DNA of 64,000 bases, from contig NZ_MNPW01000014.1 of the NCBI RefSeq assembly GCF_001983175.1, forward strand, positions 62,001 to 126,000. Direction: 5' to 3'. Under the pieces are notes generated by a model that worked only from the letters and a program-made list of their open reading frames with translations, searched no databases and was not told the origin of the DNA. Within the stretch, counting starts at the first letter, position 1; each line of letters opens with the position of its first letter. The DNA comes from Pseudomonas cedrina subsp. cedrina (GTDB lineage: Bacteria; Pseudomonadota; Gammaproteobacteria; Pseudomonadales; Pseudomonadaceae). This document shows positions 17,410 through 26,130 of the stretch, one piece after another. The position numbers and the translations under genes were made by a program.

Positions 17410-17835
17410 CTACTTTGCGGGCCGGGTGGCACCGAACACCCGTGTCCTGTAACTGTTGTAAATCTGCTGAATCTCAGGATTGTCCAGACTCTCGTAGGTA
17501 ATACCTTCCTTATCGAGCCCATCCAAACCCTTGATCCCACCTATCATTGCCGGCCACTCATCGTCTTGAGAGCCTTTGAAAACGGCAAGATGCGGCACAA
17601 GCTCAGTTCGAGCTTTGCCCGCCCAGGGATAAAAATCAGAAAACAATATCTCGTGCACCTTGAGTACGCAGGCGTAATCGATAGGTTTCTTCTTGGCGAG
17701 ATAGACGAGGGCATCTTCCATGCTCAGTTCAAACGAAAGATGCTCGGACTCTTTGACCTCCACTGGATCTTTGAGCTGCAGTGCATTTTGAAGATATCCG
17801 GCGGTCTCAAAGTCGCCGAACGGATCAAAACTCAT
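17410..17835 (-). pseudogene. Fic-like toxin remnant lacking the catalytic motif
   Basis: A 141-residue frame whose first ~80 residues resemble the N-terminal part of bacterial Fic proteins, notably DYACVLKVHEILFSDFYPWAGKAR. The catalytic HPFxxGNGR motif that should follow is absent, and no other frame downstream supplies it before the phosphodiesterase gene at 17401. The tail (from about FKGSQDDEWP to GATRPAK) does not look like Fic. It overlaps the antitoxin-like gene upstream by four bases (ATGA), a typical toxin-antitoxin layout. It may be inactive, or a shortened protein with a new role. Confidence 0.55.
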
Positions 17836-18095
17836 GCGCTGAGTTTCTTCTTCGCGCGGCGCTTCTCCTGGAGATAACTGCCCTGAAGCGCCAGGGTTTC
17901 CGATTTGCTCAGAATGCCCTTCCTCTTCAGATTAACCAGCAACTGCTCCACACCGTCCAACTCGACTACATCGCCAGCCAGACTCGTAATCGCAGCGGCC
18001 ATTCGACTTATGCCGTCACGCTCGGCGGTAACATGATGAGCCTCAGCCATGCTGCGCACTTGGCTGGCAATACTGACATTGGCGGTTTTAGTCAT
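17832..18095 (-). CDS. Small antitoxin-like protein upstream of the Fic-like frame
   Basis: An 87-residue protein starting at ATG 18095, preceded by AGGGAT; an in-frame start 10 codons earlier is possible but lacks a better ribosome site. It is charged and mostly helical, with a C-terminal KRKGILSKSETLALQGSYLQEKRRAKKKLSA segment. Its position, coupled by ATGA to the Fic-like gene, suggests the antitoxin partner. No DNA-binding domain was recognised with confidence. Confidence 0.5.
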   Translation of the reverse strand: MTKTANVSIASQVRSMAEAHHVTAERDGISRMAAAITSLAGDVVELDGVEQLLVNLKRKGILSKSETLALQGSYLQEKRRAKKKLSA

Positions 18096-18256
18096 CGCAA
18101 ATCCCTCAATTGGCATCCAGAGCATAGCATGGCGCTCCCCACCCCTCTCAACCTACGCGCACGCCACTTAAACGATTCAGGCCCACGGCGAACCTTCCCC
18201 ATTCACTGGCGTCCGAGCTAAGGCACTGTTGCTTACCGCTCGCGCGAGGTCCTCGT

Positions 18257-19147
18257 TTGAAAGCCGCCATCATCAAAAAATACCGTTTGATCATCAAGAC
18301 CATGGGCTACGTGGGCTGGGCGCTGTTCTGGCTGTTGCTGTGGGACGTCGCCGTCACCGTGGACTTCATGCTGTTTCTCACCGCCAAGATCAATTTGCCG
18401 CTGATGCCCCTGACGCTGCTGGGTTCGGCGCTGGTGGTGCTGATCAGTTTTCGTAACAGCAGCGCCTACAATCGCTGGTGGGAAGCCCGCACCCTGTGGG
18501 GCGCGATGGTGAATAATTCGCGCAGCTTTGCGCGCCAGGTCCTGACCCTGCTGGACGACCCCGACGGCGAGGTGAACCCGGTCAAGGCCACCCTGTTGCG
18601 CCGCCATGTCGCCTATGTGAATTGCCTGGCCGCGCACCTCAAGGGCGAGCCGTGTCCTGAGGAAGTGCGTGCGTTTATCCCCGCCGAAGAATTTGCCCGC
18701 AATGGCGCGACCAATAACTTTGCCAACGATATTCTCACCGGCTCCGCCGCCTTGCTGGCCAAGGAATACAAAACCGGTCACCTGGACAGCATCCGCCTGG
18801 CGCGGCTGGAGTCGACCCTGGTGGACTTGTCCAACGCTCAGGGCGGCATGGAGCGCATCGCCAACACGCCCCTGCCCTACCCCTACGTGTATTTCCCGCG
18901 CCTGTTTATCTCGCTGTTCTGCCTGATCGTGCCGGTGGGCCTGGTGGAATCGCTGGGCTGGTTCACCCCGTTGGCCTCGACGGTGGTGGGCTTCATGCTG
19001 CTGGCCATCGAACGCATCGGCACCGACCTGCAAAGCCCGTTCAGCTCCAGTGAGCACCAGATCCAGATGGAAACCATCTGCGAAACCATCGAGAAAAACC
19101 TGCAGTCGATGCAGCGCGACGCGCTGGGTGGCGAACGCATCGGCTAA
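18257..19147 (+). CDS. Bestrophin-family chloride channel protein
   Basis: A 296-residue bestrophin (UPF0187/YneE) protein. The family's conserved region SFRNSSAYNRWWEARTLWGAMVNNSR is present near residues 75-100, followed by a long cytosolic helical part and a second membrane pair (YVYFPRLFISLFCLIVPVGL to VVGFMLLAIERIG). The start codon is TTG at 18257: a clear GAGGT sits six bases upstream and no ATG fits as well. Bacterial members form pentameric anion or cation channels. It is monocistronic. Confidence 0.85.
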   Translation: MKAAIIKKYRLIIKTMGYVGWALFWLLLWDVAVTVDFMLFLTAKINLPLMPLTLLGSALVVLISFRNSSAYNRWWEARTLWGAMVNNSRSFARQVLTLLDDPDGEVNPVKATLLRRHVAYVNCLAAHLKGEPCPEEVRAFIPAEEFARNGATNNFANDILTGSAALLAKEYKTGHLDSIRLARLESTLVDLSNAQGGMERIANTPLPYPYVYFPRLFISLFCLIVPVGLVESLGWFTPLASTVVGFMLLAIERIGTDLQSPFSSSEHQIQMETICETIEKNLQSMQRDALGGERIG

Positions 19148-19291
19148 ATACCCCTCCGGTCCTCAAGTGCGTACTCCCGCAGTCGATATACAAAGGGTAC
19201 GCATGGGCCAACCCCCCTCAAAACAACACATGCGACGCTCGACGCTACTGTTTCCCCCTTGCCAAAATTATAAATACCCGCGGGTGAAGTC

Positions 19292-21235
19292 ATGAATATC
19301 AAGCAAAAGCTGACCTGGGCGTTTGCCGCCATCGCGTGCGTGCCGGTCATTCTGGTGGCCGTGCTGGTCGTGTTGAATCTACGCGAGGGGGCCCTGGCCA
19401 ATTTCCTCGACAGCAGCGGCCGCGAGATCCGCCAGATCGACAATGGCATGAAGCAATTCTTCGACGGCATCAGCCAGAACGTCGACTTCGTGGCCAAGGA
19501 CCCGCGCGTTGTCGCGGCCAAGGACCTCAAGAGCTACGCCGGCGCCGACGCGGCGCAAATCCCGCTGACCCCGACCAACAAAGAGCTGCTGGCGATTTTT
19601 GACCAGTTCGCCAAAAGCCATCCGAGCACCGCTTACCTGTCCCTGGGCCTCGCCGATGGCGGCTACGCCAGTTGGCCTGACGACACCAAACTGAACAATT
19701 ACGACCCCCGCGTGCGCCCTTGGTACAAGGCCGCCATCGCCGCGCCGGGCAGCACCGTGCGTACCGGCGCCTATTACTGGGCGCCCGACGATGTGGTGCT
19801 GATCGGCACCGTGCACACCGTCGCCGACGCCACCGGCAACATTCTCGGCGTGGTCGGCCTGGACGTGTCGCTCAAGCAGCTCACCGAACTGGTGCGCAAC
19901 ATCAAGCTCGGCGACAGCGGCTACTTGATGCTGGTGGAAGGCAACGGCAACGTGCTGGTGGACCCCAGCGATGCCAAGCACAACTTCAAGCCCCTGGCCG
20001 ACCTGGGCCCGAACTACGCTGAACTGGCCAAGGGCGGTGACGGCGTCACCCAGATCGACATCGACGGCGTCGCCTACATGGCCAACGTGGTCAGTTCCAA
20101 AGACCTGGGCTGGCGCTTTATCGGGCTGATCAAGCGCGATGAAGTGATGGCCGGCGCCACCAGCCTGACCTGGTTGATCGCTGCCATCGCCGCCGCATTG
20201 GCTGTGGTGTTCGCCATTGTCGGCGCCAGTTTCGCCAGCATGATCGTGCGCCCGATTCGCGGCGTGGCCGACGGCCTGCAAGAAATTGCCGAAGGTGAAG
20301 GCGACCTGACCCGCCAGCTCAAGGTGCAAGGCAAGGACGAAACCGCCAGCCTGGCCGGCTGGTTCAACCAGTTCCTGGGCATGATCGCCCAACTGGTGCA
20401 GCGCATCGGTAACGCCTCCTCCGACCTGCAGACCGCCGCTGCCGACACCAGCGAGGTGGCTCACAACATGAACCAGGCCGCCGGCCGTCAACGCGAAGCC
20501 GTGGAGCTGGTGAGCACCGCGTTCAATGAAATGGTGGCCACCGCCAACGAAGTCGCGCGTTCCTGCAGCGCCGCCGCCGTCAGTGCCGACGAAGGCTACC
20601 GCGACGTACACGACGGCCAACAGCATATCGGCGAAGCCACCGGCAGCGTGCTCAAGCTCAGCGAAGACCTGCAGCGTTCAACCCAGACCATGCAGCAGTT
20701 GGAGCAAGACAGCAAAAACATCAACACCATCCTCGACACCATCCGTTCGATTGCCGAACAGACCAACCTGCTGGCGCTCAACGCTGCCATCGAAGCCGCA
20801 CGCGCCGGTGACCAAGGCCGTGGCTTCGCGGTGGTCGCCGACGAAGTCCGCGCCCTGGCCCGGCGTACCGCCGACTCCACGGGCGAAATCGACAGCCTGC
20901 TCGGCAACCTCGCCCGTCGCACCCAGGAAGTCACGCAGCAAATGCAAGGCAGCCTGCTGGTGTCGCACACCAGCGTGGAACGCATCCAGCAGGCCCGCGA
21001 CAGCTTCGACAAGATCCGCGGCTCGGTGGACTCGATCCGCGACCAGAACACCCAGATCGCCACGGCCGCCGAAGAACAGCATCAGGTGGCCGAAGAGATC
21101 AACCGGCACATCGCGCAGATCCATGCCGATGCGCAACTGGTCGAAGAGTTTGCCCACACGGCGCAGACCGGCTCAGGTCGGTTGACGGATATTTCCGGCC
21201 AACTCAAGGGCCTGGTGGGCCGCTTCAAGTACTGA
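19292..21235 (+). CDS. Methyl-accepting chemotaxis protein with dCache ligand domain
   Basis: A 647-residue chemoreceptor. An N-terminal membrane helix at about residues 8-30 is followed by a large periplasmic dCache domain (about 35-285; SLGLADGGYASWPDDTKLNNYDPRVRPWYK is characteristic). A second helix lies near 290-312, then a HAMP domain with RPIRGVADGLQEIAEGEGDLTRQL, then the signalling domain with the invariant tip EQTNLLALNAAIEAARAGDQ. The DPRVRPWY motif is common in receptors for amino acids and other small metabolites, but the ligand cannot be read here. No CheR-binding pentapeptide is seen at the C-terminus. Confidence 0.92.
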   Translation: MNIKQKLTWAFAAIACVPVILVAVLVVLNLREGALANFLDSSGREIRQIDNGMKQFFDGISQNVDFVAKDPRVVAAKDLKSYAGADAAQIPLTPTNKELLAIFDQFAKSHPSTAYLSLGLADGGYASWPDDTKLNNYDPRVRPWYKAAIAAPGSTVRTGAYYWAPDDVVLIGTVHTVADATGNILGVVGLDVSLKQLTELVRNIKLGDSGYLMLVEGNGNVLVDPSDAKHNFKPLADLGPNYAELAKGGDGVTQIDIDGVAYMANVVSSKDLGWRFIGLIKRDEVMAGATSLTWLIAAIAAALAVVFAIVGASFASMIVRPIRGVADGLQEIAEGEGDLTRQLKVQGKDETASLAGWFNQFLGMIAQLVQRIGNASSDLQTAAADTSEVAHNMNQAAGRQREAVELVSTAFNEMVATANEVARSCSAAAVSADEGYRDVHDGQQHIGEATGSVLKLSEDLQRSTQTMQQLEQDSKNINTILDTIRSIAEQTNLLALNAAIEAARAGDQGRGFAVVADEVRALARRTADSTGEIDSLLGNLARRTQEVTQQMQGSLLVSHTSVERIQQARDSFDKIRGSVDSIRDQNTQIATAAEEQHQVAEEINRHIAQIHADAQLVEEFAHTAQTGSGRLTDISGQLKGLVGRFKY

Positions 21236-21250
21236 CTCTCCCTCCCAAAG

Positions 21251-21275
21251 CAGGCGGTGAGCCTTTCACCGCCTG
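21251..21275 (+). terminator. Hairpin terminator of the chemoreceptor gene
   Basis: CAGGCGGTGA at 21251-21260 pairs perfectly with TCACCGCCTG at 21266-21275 around a five-base loop, 15 bases after the stop codon. The U-run is missing, but the 10-bp GC-rich stem and short loop make a terminator likely. Confidence 0.6.
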
Positions 21276-21343
21276 ATCGCCGCGCCCCTTCACCCTCTTA
21301 GGCATTTGCCCCTATATCTGTTGCGAGCGATCAGATGGAGTCT

Positions 21344-21445
21344 CTGTAGGAGCGAGCTTGCTCGCGAAAAACTTCAACGATAACGCGTGTATTCAGGATA
21401 AACGCGGCGCTTGTGAGATCTTCGCGAGCAAGCTCGCTCCTACAG
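21344..21445. repeat. REP inverted pair (GTAGGAGCGAGCTTGCTCGC type)
   Basis: CTGTAGGAGCGAGCTTGCTC at 21344 and its inverted copy ending at 21445 enclose about 50 bases. The same element type, with a GGGCTTGCCC variant in one arm, occurs at 62046-62148. It lies between the chemoreceptor and the flavin regulon promoter. Confidence 0.85.
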
Positions 21446-21460
21446 CTATTGCGCTTCTCG

Positions 21461-21475
21461 TATTATGGTATACCA
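21461..21475. promoter_or_regulatory. Operator site A of the flavin regulon
   Basis: TATTATGGTATACCA, with the palindromic core TGGTATACCA, 35 bases before the DUF1185 start codon. It matches four other sites (27188, 28377, 48274, 48436). GTATAC is the core seen for many FCD-type GntR proteins, and one is encoded in this operon. Confidence 0.7.
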
Positions 21476-21509
21476 TCATACGCAGACCCTCACTTAGACG
21501 GAGCAGCCC

Positions 21510-22100
21510 ATGAGTTTCGAAATCCGCAAGATCGTCAGTTATGTAGAAGAGACCTTTATCGAGGGCGGCAAAGCCTCCGACACGCCCGTGAAAATGGTCG
21601 GCCTGGCCGTGGTGCTGAAAAACCCCTGGCTGGGTCGTGGTTTCGTCGACGACCTGAAGCCGGAGATCCGCGCCAACTGCTCCGACCTCGGCGCACTCAT
21701 GGTCGAGCGCCTGGTGGGCATCATCGGTGGCGCCGAGAACATCGAGGCCTACGGCAAAGCGGCCGTGGTGGGTGCCGATGGCGAGATCGAACACGCGAGC
21801 GCGATCATCCATACCCTGCGCTTCGGCAACCACTACCGTGAAGCGGTCAAGGCCAAGAGCTACCTGAGCTTCACCAACAAGCGCGGCGGCCCGGGCACCT
21901 CGATCCAGATCCCGATGATGCACAAGGACGACGAAGGCCTGCGCTCGCACTACATCACCCTGGAAATGCAGATCGAAGACGCGCCGCGCGCTGACGAAAT
22001 CGTCGTCGTGCTGGGCTGCGCCGATGGCGGTCGCCTGCACCCACGGATCGGCAACCGTTACATCGACCTGGAAGAGCTGGCGGCTGAAAAAGCCCAGTAA
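21510..22100 (+). CDS. DUF1185 (PF06684, 'amino acid synthesis') family protein
   Basis: A 196-residue soluble protein of the DUF1185 family, starting at ATG 21510 after GGAG. Members adopt a chorismate-mutase-like fold related to the Rid/YjgF proteins and are usually found in catabolic operons; their reaction is not established. Likely conserved parts are the Arg-rich GRGFVDDLKPEIR, IIGGAENIEAYGKAAVVG, and the GCADGGRLHPRIGNRYIDL tail. It is the first gene of a rightward operon running to the Nudix gene at 26694. By analogy with RutC in the uracil pathway it may process a reactive imine or peracid intermediate, but this is inference. Confidence 0.8.
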   Translation: MSFEIRKIVSYVEETFIEGGKASDTPVKMVGLAVVLKNPWLGRGFVDDLKPEIRANCSDLGALMVERLVGIIGGAENIEAYGKAAVVGADGEIEHASAIIHTLRFGNHYREAVKAKSYLSFTNKRGGPGTSIQIPMMHKDDEGLRSHYITLEMQIEDAPRADEIVVVLGCADGGRLHPRIGNRYIDLEELAAEKAQ

Positions 22101-22139
22101 GCAACACCGGCCATAACAAAAAGCATGCAGGAGCGCTCC

Positions 22140-22973
22140 ATGATTCGGCTCACCGCTGAACGCACCCCGGCCGGCACCAGTTATCTGGCGACCGGCCAAG
22201 GCCAGCCTGTGGTTTTGATCCACGGCGTGGGCCTGAACAAAGAAATGTGGGGCGGGCAAGTCGTTGGCCTGGCCTCCCACTACCACGTGATCACCTATGA
22301 CATGCTTGGCCATGGCGCCAGCCCGCGTCCGGCCGCCGGCACGCCGTTGCTCGGCTATGCGGACCAGTTGCTGGAACTGCTCGACCACCTGCAACTGCCC
22401 CAGGCCACGGTGATCGGGTTTTCCATGGGCGGCCTGGTGGCACGGGCGTTCGCCCTGCATTACCCCGACCGTCTCAAAAGCCTCGTGGTGCTTAACAGTG
22501 TGTTCAACCGCAGCCCCGAGCAGCGTGCCGGCGTGATCGCGCGCACCGCCCAGGCCGCCGAGCACGGGCCGGATGCGAATGCGGAAGCGGCGCTGTCGCG
22601 CTGGTTCAGCCGTGAATACCAGGCGGCCAACCCGGCGCAGATCGCCGCGCTGCGCCAGACCCTGGCGGGCAATGATCCCCAGGGCTACCTCACCACCTAC
22701 GAGCTGTTTGCGACCCAGGACATGTACCGCGCCGATGACCTCAAGGGGCTGCGCGCGCCCACCCTGGTCGCCACCGGCGAACTGGACCCCGGCTCGACGC
22801 CGGAAATGGCCCGGCAACTGGCCGACCGCATTCCCGGCGCCACGGTTGCGGTGCTGGCCGAGCAGCGGCATATGATGCCGGTGGAGTCACCGCGCCTGGT
22901 CAATAGCCTGCTGCTGGGGTTCCTGGCCAATGTGTACGCCCAAAACACTCCAATAAAGGGGATCGTTGCATGA
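22140..22973 (+). CDS. Alpha/beta hydrolase
   Basis: A 277-residue alpha/beta hydrolase. ATG 22140 is chosen over 22125 because AGGAG lies six bases in front of it. The oxyanion-loop HG is at 28-29 (VLIHGVG), the nucleophile is Ser95 in GFSMGG, and the likely acid and base are Asp216 (GELDPGS) and His244 (EQRHMMP). The layout resembles RutD, PcaD and other C-C or amide/ester hydrolases of ring-cleavage pathways. It ends in an ATGA overlap with the aldehyde dehydrogenase gene, so the two are translated together. Confidence 0.88.
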   Translation: MIRLTAERTPAGTSYLATGQGQPVVLIHGVGLNKEMWGGQVVGLASHYHVITYDMLGHGASPRPAAGTPLLGYADQLLELLDHLQLPQATVIGFSMGGLVARAFALHYPDRLKSLVVLNSVFNRSPEQRAGVIARTAQAAEHGPDANAEAALSRWFSREYQAANPAQIAALRQTLAGNDPQGYLTTYELFATQDMYRADDLKGLRAPTLVATGELDPGSTPEMARQLADRIPGATVAVLAEQRHMMPVESPRLVNSLLLGFLANVYAQNTPIKGIVA

Positions 22974-24451
22974 CACTCGCACGCTTCCAGATGTGCATCG
23001 GCGGTGAATGGGTCGATGCCCTGTCCGGCAAGACCTTCGACAGCCTCAACCCGGCCCTGGCCGAACCCTGGGCGCAACTGCCCGATGCCGATGAAGCCGA
23101 CGTGGACCGCGCCGTGCAGGCCGCGCAAACGGCTTTCGAAAGCCCGGCCTGGCGTGGCCTCAGCGCCACCGCACGGGGCAAGTTACTGCGCCGCCTGGGC
23201 GATTTGATCGCCCAGAACACCGAGCAACTGGCGCAGCTGGAAAGCCGCGACAACGGCAAGCTGATCCGCGAGACCCGCGGCCAGGTCAGCTACCTGCCGG
23301 AGTTCTTCCACTACACCGCAGGCCTGGCCGACAAGCTCGAAGGCGGCACCCTGCCGCTGGACAAACCGGACCTGTTCGCCTACACCGTGCACGAAGCCAT
23401 GGGCGTGGTGGCCGCGATCATTCCATGGAACAGCCCGCTGTACCTGACCGCGATCAAGCTCGCGCCGGCGCTCGCGGCGGGCAATACCATCGTGATCAAA
23501 CCCTCGGAACACGCCTCGGCAACCATCCTGGAACTGGCGCGCCTGGCCCTCGAAGCCGGGATTCCGCCGGGCGTGGTCAATGTGGTGACCGGCTACGGTC
23601 CGGGTACCGGCGCCGCCCTCACCCGCCACCCGCTGGTGCGCAAGATCGCCTTCACCGGCGGCGCGGCTACCGCACGGCATGTGGTGCGCAGCAGCGCGGA
23701 GAACTTCGCCAAGCTGTCGCTGGAGCTGGGCGGTAAGTCACCGAATATCATTTTTGCCGACGCCGACCTCGACAGCGCCATCAACGGTGCTATCGCCGGT
23801 ATCTATGCGGCTTCCGGCCAGAGCTGCGTGTCCGGTTCGCGCCTGCTGGTGCAGGAGGAAATCTACGACGAGTTCGTCGAGCGCCTGGTGGCACGTGCCC
23901 AGCGCATCCGCATCGGCAACCCTCTGGACGATGCCAGCGAAATGGGCCCCATGGCCACCGCCCAGCAACTGGCGGTGGTCGAAGGCCTGGTCGCGGACGC
24001 CATCGCCGAAGGCGCGCGCCTGCGCACCGGCGGCAAGCGCCCGCAGAACCTCGGTGCAGGCTGGTTCTATGAGCCGACGTTGTTCGAGTGCGACACCAAC
24101 TCGATGAAAATCATGCAGGAAGAAGTGTTCGGCCCGGTGGCTTCGGTGATCCGTTTCAAGGACGAAGCCCAGGCATTGGCGATCGCCAACGACTCGCAGT
24201 TCGGCCTCGCCGCCGGCATCTGGACCCGCGACCTGGGCCGCGCCCATCGACTGGCCCGGGACGTGCGTTCGGGGATCATCTGGGTCAACACCTACCGCGC
24301 CGTCTCGGCCATGGCGCCCATCGGCGGCTTCAAGAACAGCGGCTACGGGCGCGAAAGCGGCATCGATTCGGTGCTGGCCTACACCGAACTGAAGACGGTG
24401 TGGATCAACCTGTCCCAGGCGCCCATGCCTGATCCCTTTGTGATGCGTTAA
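22970..24451 (+). CDS. NAD(P)-dependent aldehyde dehydrogenase of the flavin regulon
   Basis: A 493-residue aldehyde dehydrogenase. The catalytic Cys286 is in GQSCVSGS, Glu252 in LELGGKSPN, and Asn154 in IPWNSPL; the cofactor motif FTGGAATA lies near 228-235. FGPVASVIRF and the C-terminal GGFKNSGYGRESG segment are standard. It differs clearly from the arabinose-operon enzyme at 4913. It would oxidise an aldehyde or semialdehyde formed downstream of ring cleavage or C-N oxidation. Translation is coupled to the hydrolase by the ATGA overlap. Confidence 0.88.
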   Translation: MTLARFQMCIGGEWVDALSGKTFDSLNPALAEPWAQLPDADEADVDRAVQAAQTAFESPAWRGLSATARGKLLRRLGDLIAQNTEQLAQLESRDNGKLIRETRGQVSYLPEFFHYTAGLADKLEGGTLPLDKPDLFAYTVHEAMGVVAAIIPWNSPLYLTAIKLAPALAAGNTIVIKPSEHASATILELARLALEAGIPPGVVNVVTGYGPGTGAALTRHPLVRKIAFTGGAATARHVVRSSAENFAKLSLELGGKSPNIIFADADLDSAINGAIAGIYAASGQSCVSGSRLLVQEEIYDEFVERLVARAQRIRIGNPLDDASEMGPMATAQQLAVVEGLVADAIAEGARLRTGGKRPQNLGAGWFYEPTLFECDTNSMKIMQEEVFGPVASVIRFKDEAQALAIANDSQFGLAAGIWTRDLGRAHRLARDVRSGIIWVNTYRAVSAMAPIGGFKNSGYGRESGIDSVLAYTELKTVWINLSQAPMPDPFVMR

Positions 24452-24463
24452 GAGTCCACAACC

Positions 24464-24949
24464 ATGATCGAACCCGGCATTTACAAAGACGTCATGAGCT
24501 CGTTCCCTTCGGGCGTGACGGTGGTCACCACCCTCGACCCGGACGGCGGCATCGTCGGCATCACCGCCAGCGCATTCAGTGCGCTGTCGATCGACCCGGC
24601 CCTGGTGCTGTTCTGCCCCAACTACGCGTCGGACACCTACCCGATCCTGCGCGACAGCAAGCGCTTCGCGATTCACTTGCTGTCCGCCGGCCAGACCGCC
24701 GAAGCCTATGCCTTCGCCAGTAAAGGCAAGGAAAAGGCCAAGGGCATCGAGTGGCACCTCAGCGACTTGGGCAACCCGCTGCTGGCCAACGCCACGGCCA
24801 TCATCGAGTGCGAGTTGTGGCGCGAGTACGACGGTGGCGACCACGCGATCATAGTCGGCGCGGTGAAGAACCTGATCCTGCCCGCGCAGCCGGTCACGCC
24901 GATGATTTACCACAAGGGCAAGCTGGGCCCGCTGCCGACCCTGGCCTGA
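24464..24949 (+). CDS. Flavin reductase family protein (copy 1)
   Basis: A 161-residue flavin reductase (RutF/HpaC/NtaB fold). The FMN-binding marks SFPSGVTVVTT, GITASAFSALSIDPALVLFCPN and FAIHLLSAGQ are all present. It reduces FMN with NAD(P)H for a two-component monooxygenase. No monooxygenase is encoded in this operon; the likely partner is the luciferase-like enzyme at 49040-50083. A close paralogue, about two thirds identical by eye, lies at 48498-48983. It starts 12 bases after the aldehyde dehydrogenase. Confidence 0.88.
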   Translation: MIEPGIYKDVMSSFPSGVTVVTTLDPDGGIVGITASAFSALSIDPALVLFCPNYASDTYPILRDSKRFAIHLLSAGQTAEAYAFASKGKEKAKGIEWHLSDLGNPLLANATAIIECELWREYDGGDHAIIVGAVKNLILPAQPVTPMIYHKGKLGPLPTLA

Positions 24950-24962
24950 GGAGCGCTGAAGC

Positions 24963-25352
24963 ATGAGCAACGAAAAATATGAACAGGGCCTGAAAATTCG
25001 TACGCAAGTCCTGGGTGAAGCCTACGTACAGCGTTCAATCGACAACGCCGACGACTTCACTCGGCCGCTGCAGGACATGGTCACCGAGTACTGCTGGGGC
25101 CATGTGTGGGGCCGGGAGGGTTTGTCGCTTAAAGAACGCAGCATGATAAACTTGGCAATGATTTCGGCCCTCAATCGGCCTCACGAACTCAAGCTGCACG
25201 TGCGCGGCGCCTTGCGCAACGGGCTGAGTCGTGAACAAATACGCGAAATTCTGCTTCAGGTCGGCATTTATTGCGGGGTTCCCGCTGCCGTGGACAGCTT
25301 CCGGCTGGCCCGTGAAGCCTTCGCCGAAGCCGATGCCGAGGCCTCCAGTTAA
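24963..25352 (+). CDS. Carboxymuconolactone decarboxylase (CMD) family protein
   Basis: A 129-residue all-helical PcaC-like protein with the family pattern LSLKERSMINLAMISALNRPHELKLHVRGALRNGLSREQI and a C-terminal LLQVGIYCGVPAAVDSFRLA helix. It has a Cys in GIYCGVP but no CxxC pair, so it is not of the AhpD peroxidase type. PcaC decarboxylates gamma-carboxymuconolactone; relatives act on other lactones or unsaturated acids. In this operon it probably acts on an unsaturated acid or lactone made from a ring. The start is 13 bases after the flavin reductase stop. Confidence 0.82.
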   Translation: MSNEKYEQGLKIRTQVLGEAYVQRSIDNADDFTRPLQDMVTEYCWGHVWGREGLSLKERSMINLAMISALNRPHELKLHVRGALRNGLSREQIREILLQVGIYCGVPAAVDSFRLAREAFAEADAEASS

Positions 25353-25375
25353 CCGCTACATTCAGAGCAGACCCC

Positions 25376-26128
25376 ATGAAACGCGCGCCCCTCGACGACA
25401 GCTTCAAGGTCAATCACAACCCGGTCACCCTGCGCGAAATCGTGCTGGAGAAACTGCGCAGCGCCATCATGAATTTCCAGCTGCTGCCCGGTGACCGCCT
25501 GGTGGAGCGCGACCTGTGCGACCGCCTCGGCGTCAGCCGCACGTCGGTGCGCGAAGCGTTGCGCCACCTGGAGTCCGAAGGCCTGGTGGAATTCGCCGAT
25601 GCCAAAGGCCCGCAGGTGGCAATCATCACCCTGGCCGATGCCGTCGATATCTATGAACTGCGCTGCGTGCTCGAAGGCTTGATCGTGCAACTGTTCACCC
25701 TGCGCGCCAAGGCCAAGGACATCAAAGCCCTGGAAAAAGCCCTCGAGGAAAACCGCAAGGCCCTCAAGGAAGGCGAACTGCAGCAAGTGATCGACTCCGT
25801 GCAGGGCTTCTACGATGTGTTGCTCGAAGGCTGCGGCAACCACGTGGCCGCCACCCAGTTGCGCCAGTTGCAGGCGCGTATCAGCTACCTGCGCGCGACC
25901 TCGGTGTCCCAGCAGAACCGGCGTGGCGCCAGCAACCAGGAAATGGAACGCATGGTCCAGGCGATCAAGAGCGGTGACCCCCTCGCCGCCCACCAGGCCT
26001 GCGTCGACCACGTGCGTGCAGCGGCCGCCGTGGCCCTGGATTACCTCAAGCGCAAACAGGAAGAAACCGGCAAGCTCCCCGAGATAACCCTGCCCATCGC
26101 GCTCAAAGAACCACGCATAGGTCACTGA
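25376..26128 (+). CDS. GntR-family (FCD) transcriptional regulator, candidate regulator of the flavin regulon
   Basis: A 250-residue regulator with a winged helix (LREIVLEKLRSAIMNFQLLPGDRLVERDLCDRLGVSRTSVREALRHLESEGLV) and a C-terminal FCD domain near 90-230. It is cotranscribed with the catabolic genes, 23 bases after the CMD gene and 2 bases before the Nudix gene. FCD regulators commonly bind dyads with a GTATAC core, which is exactly the centre of the TGGTATACCA sites before five transcription units in this window. Autoregulation follows from site A. The inducer is unknown, likely an acid of the pathway. Confidence 0.87.
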   Translation: MKRAPLDDSFKVNHNPVTLREIVLEKLRSAIMNFQLLPGDRLVERDLCDRLGVSRTSVREALRHLESEGLVEFADAKGPQVAIITLADAVDIYELRCVLEGLIVQLFTLRAKAKDIKALEKALEENRKALKEGELQQVIDSVQGFYDVLLEGCGNHVAATQLRQLQARISYLRATSVSQQNRRGASNQEMERMVQAIKSGDPLAAHQACVDHVRAAAAVALDYLKRKQEETGKLPEITLPIALKEPRIGH

Positions 26129-26130
26129 CC

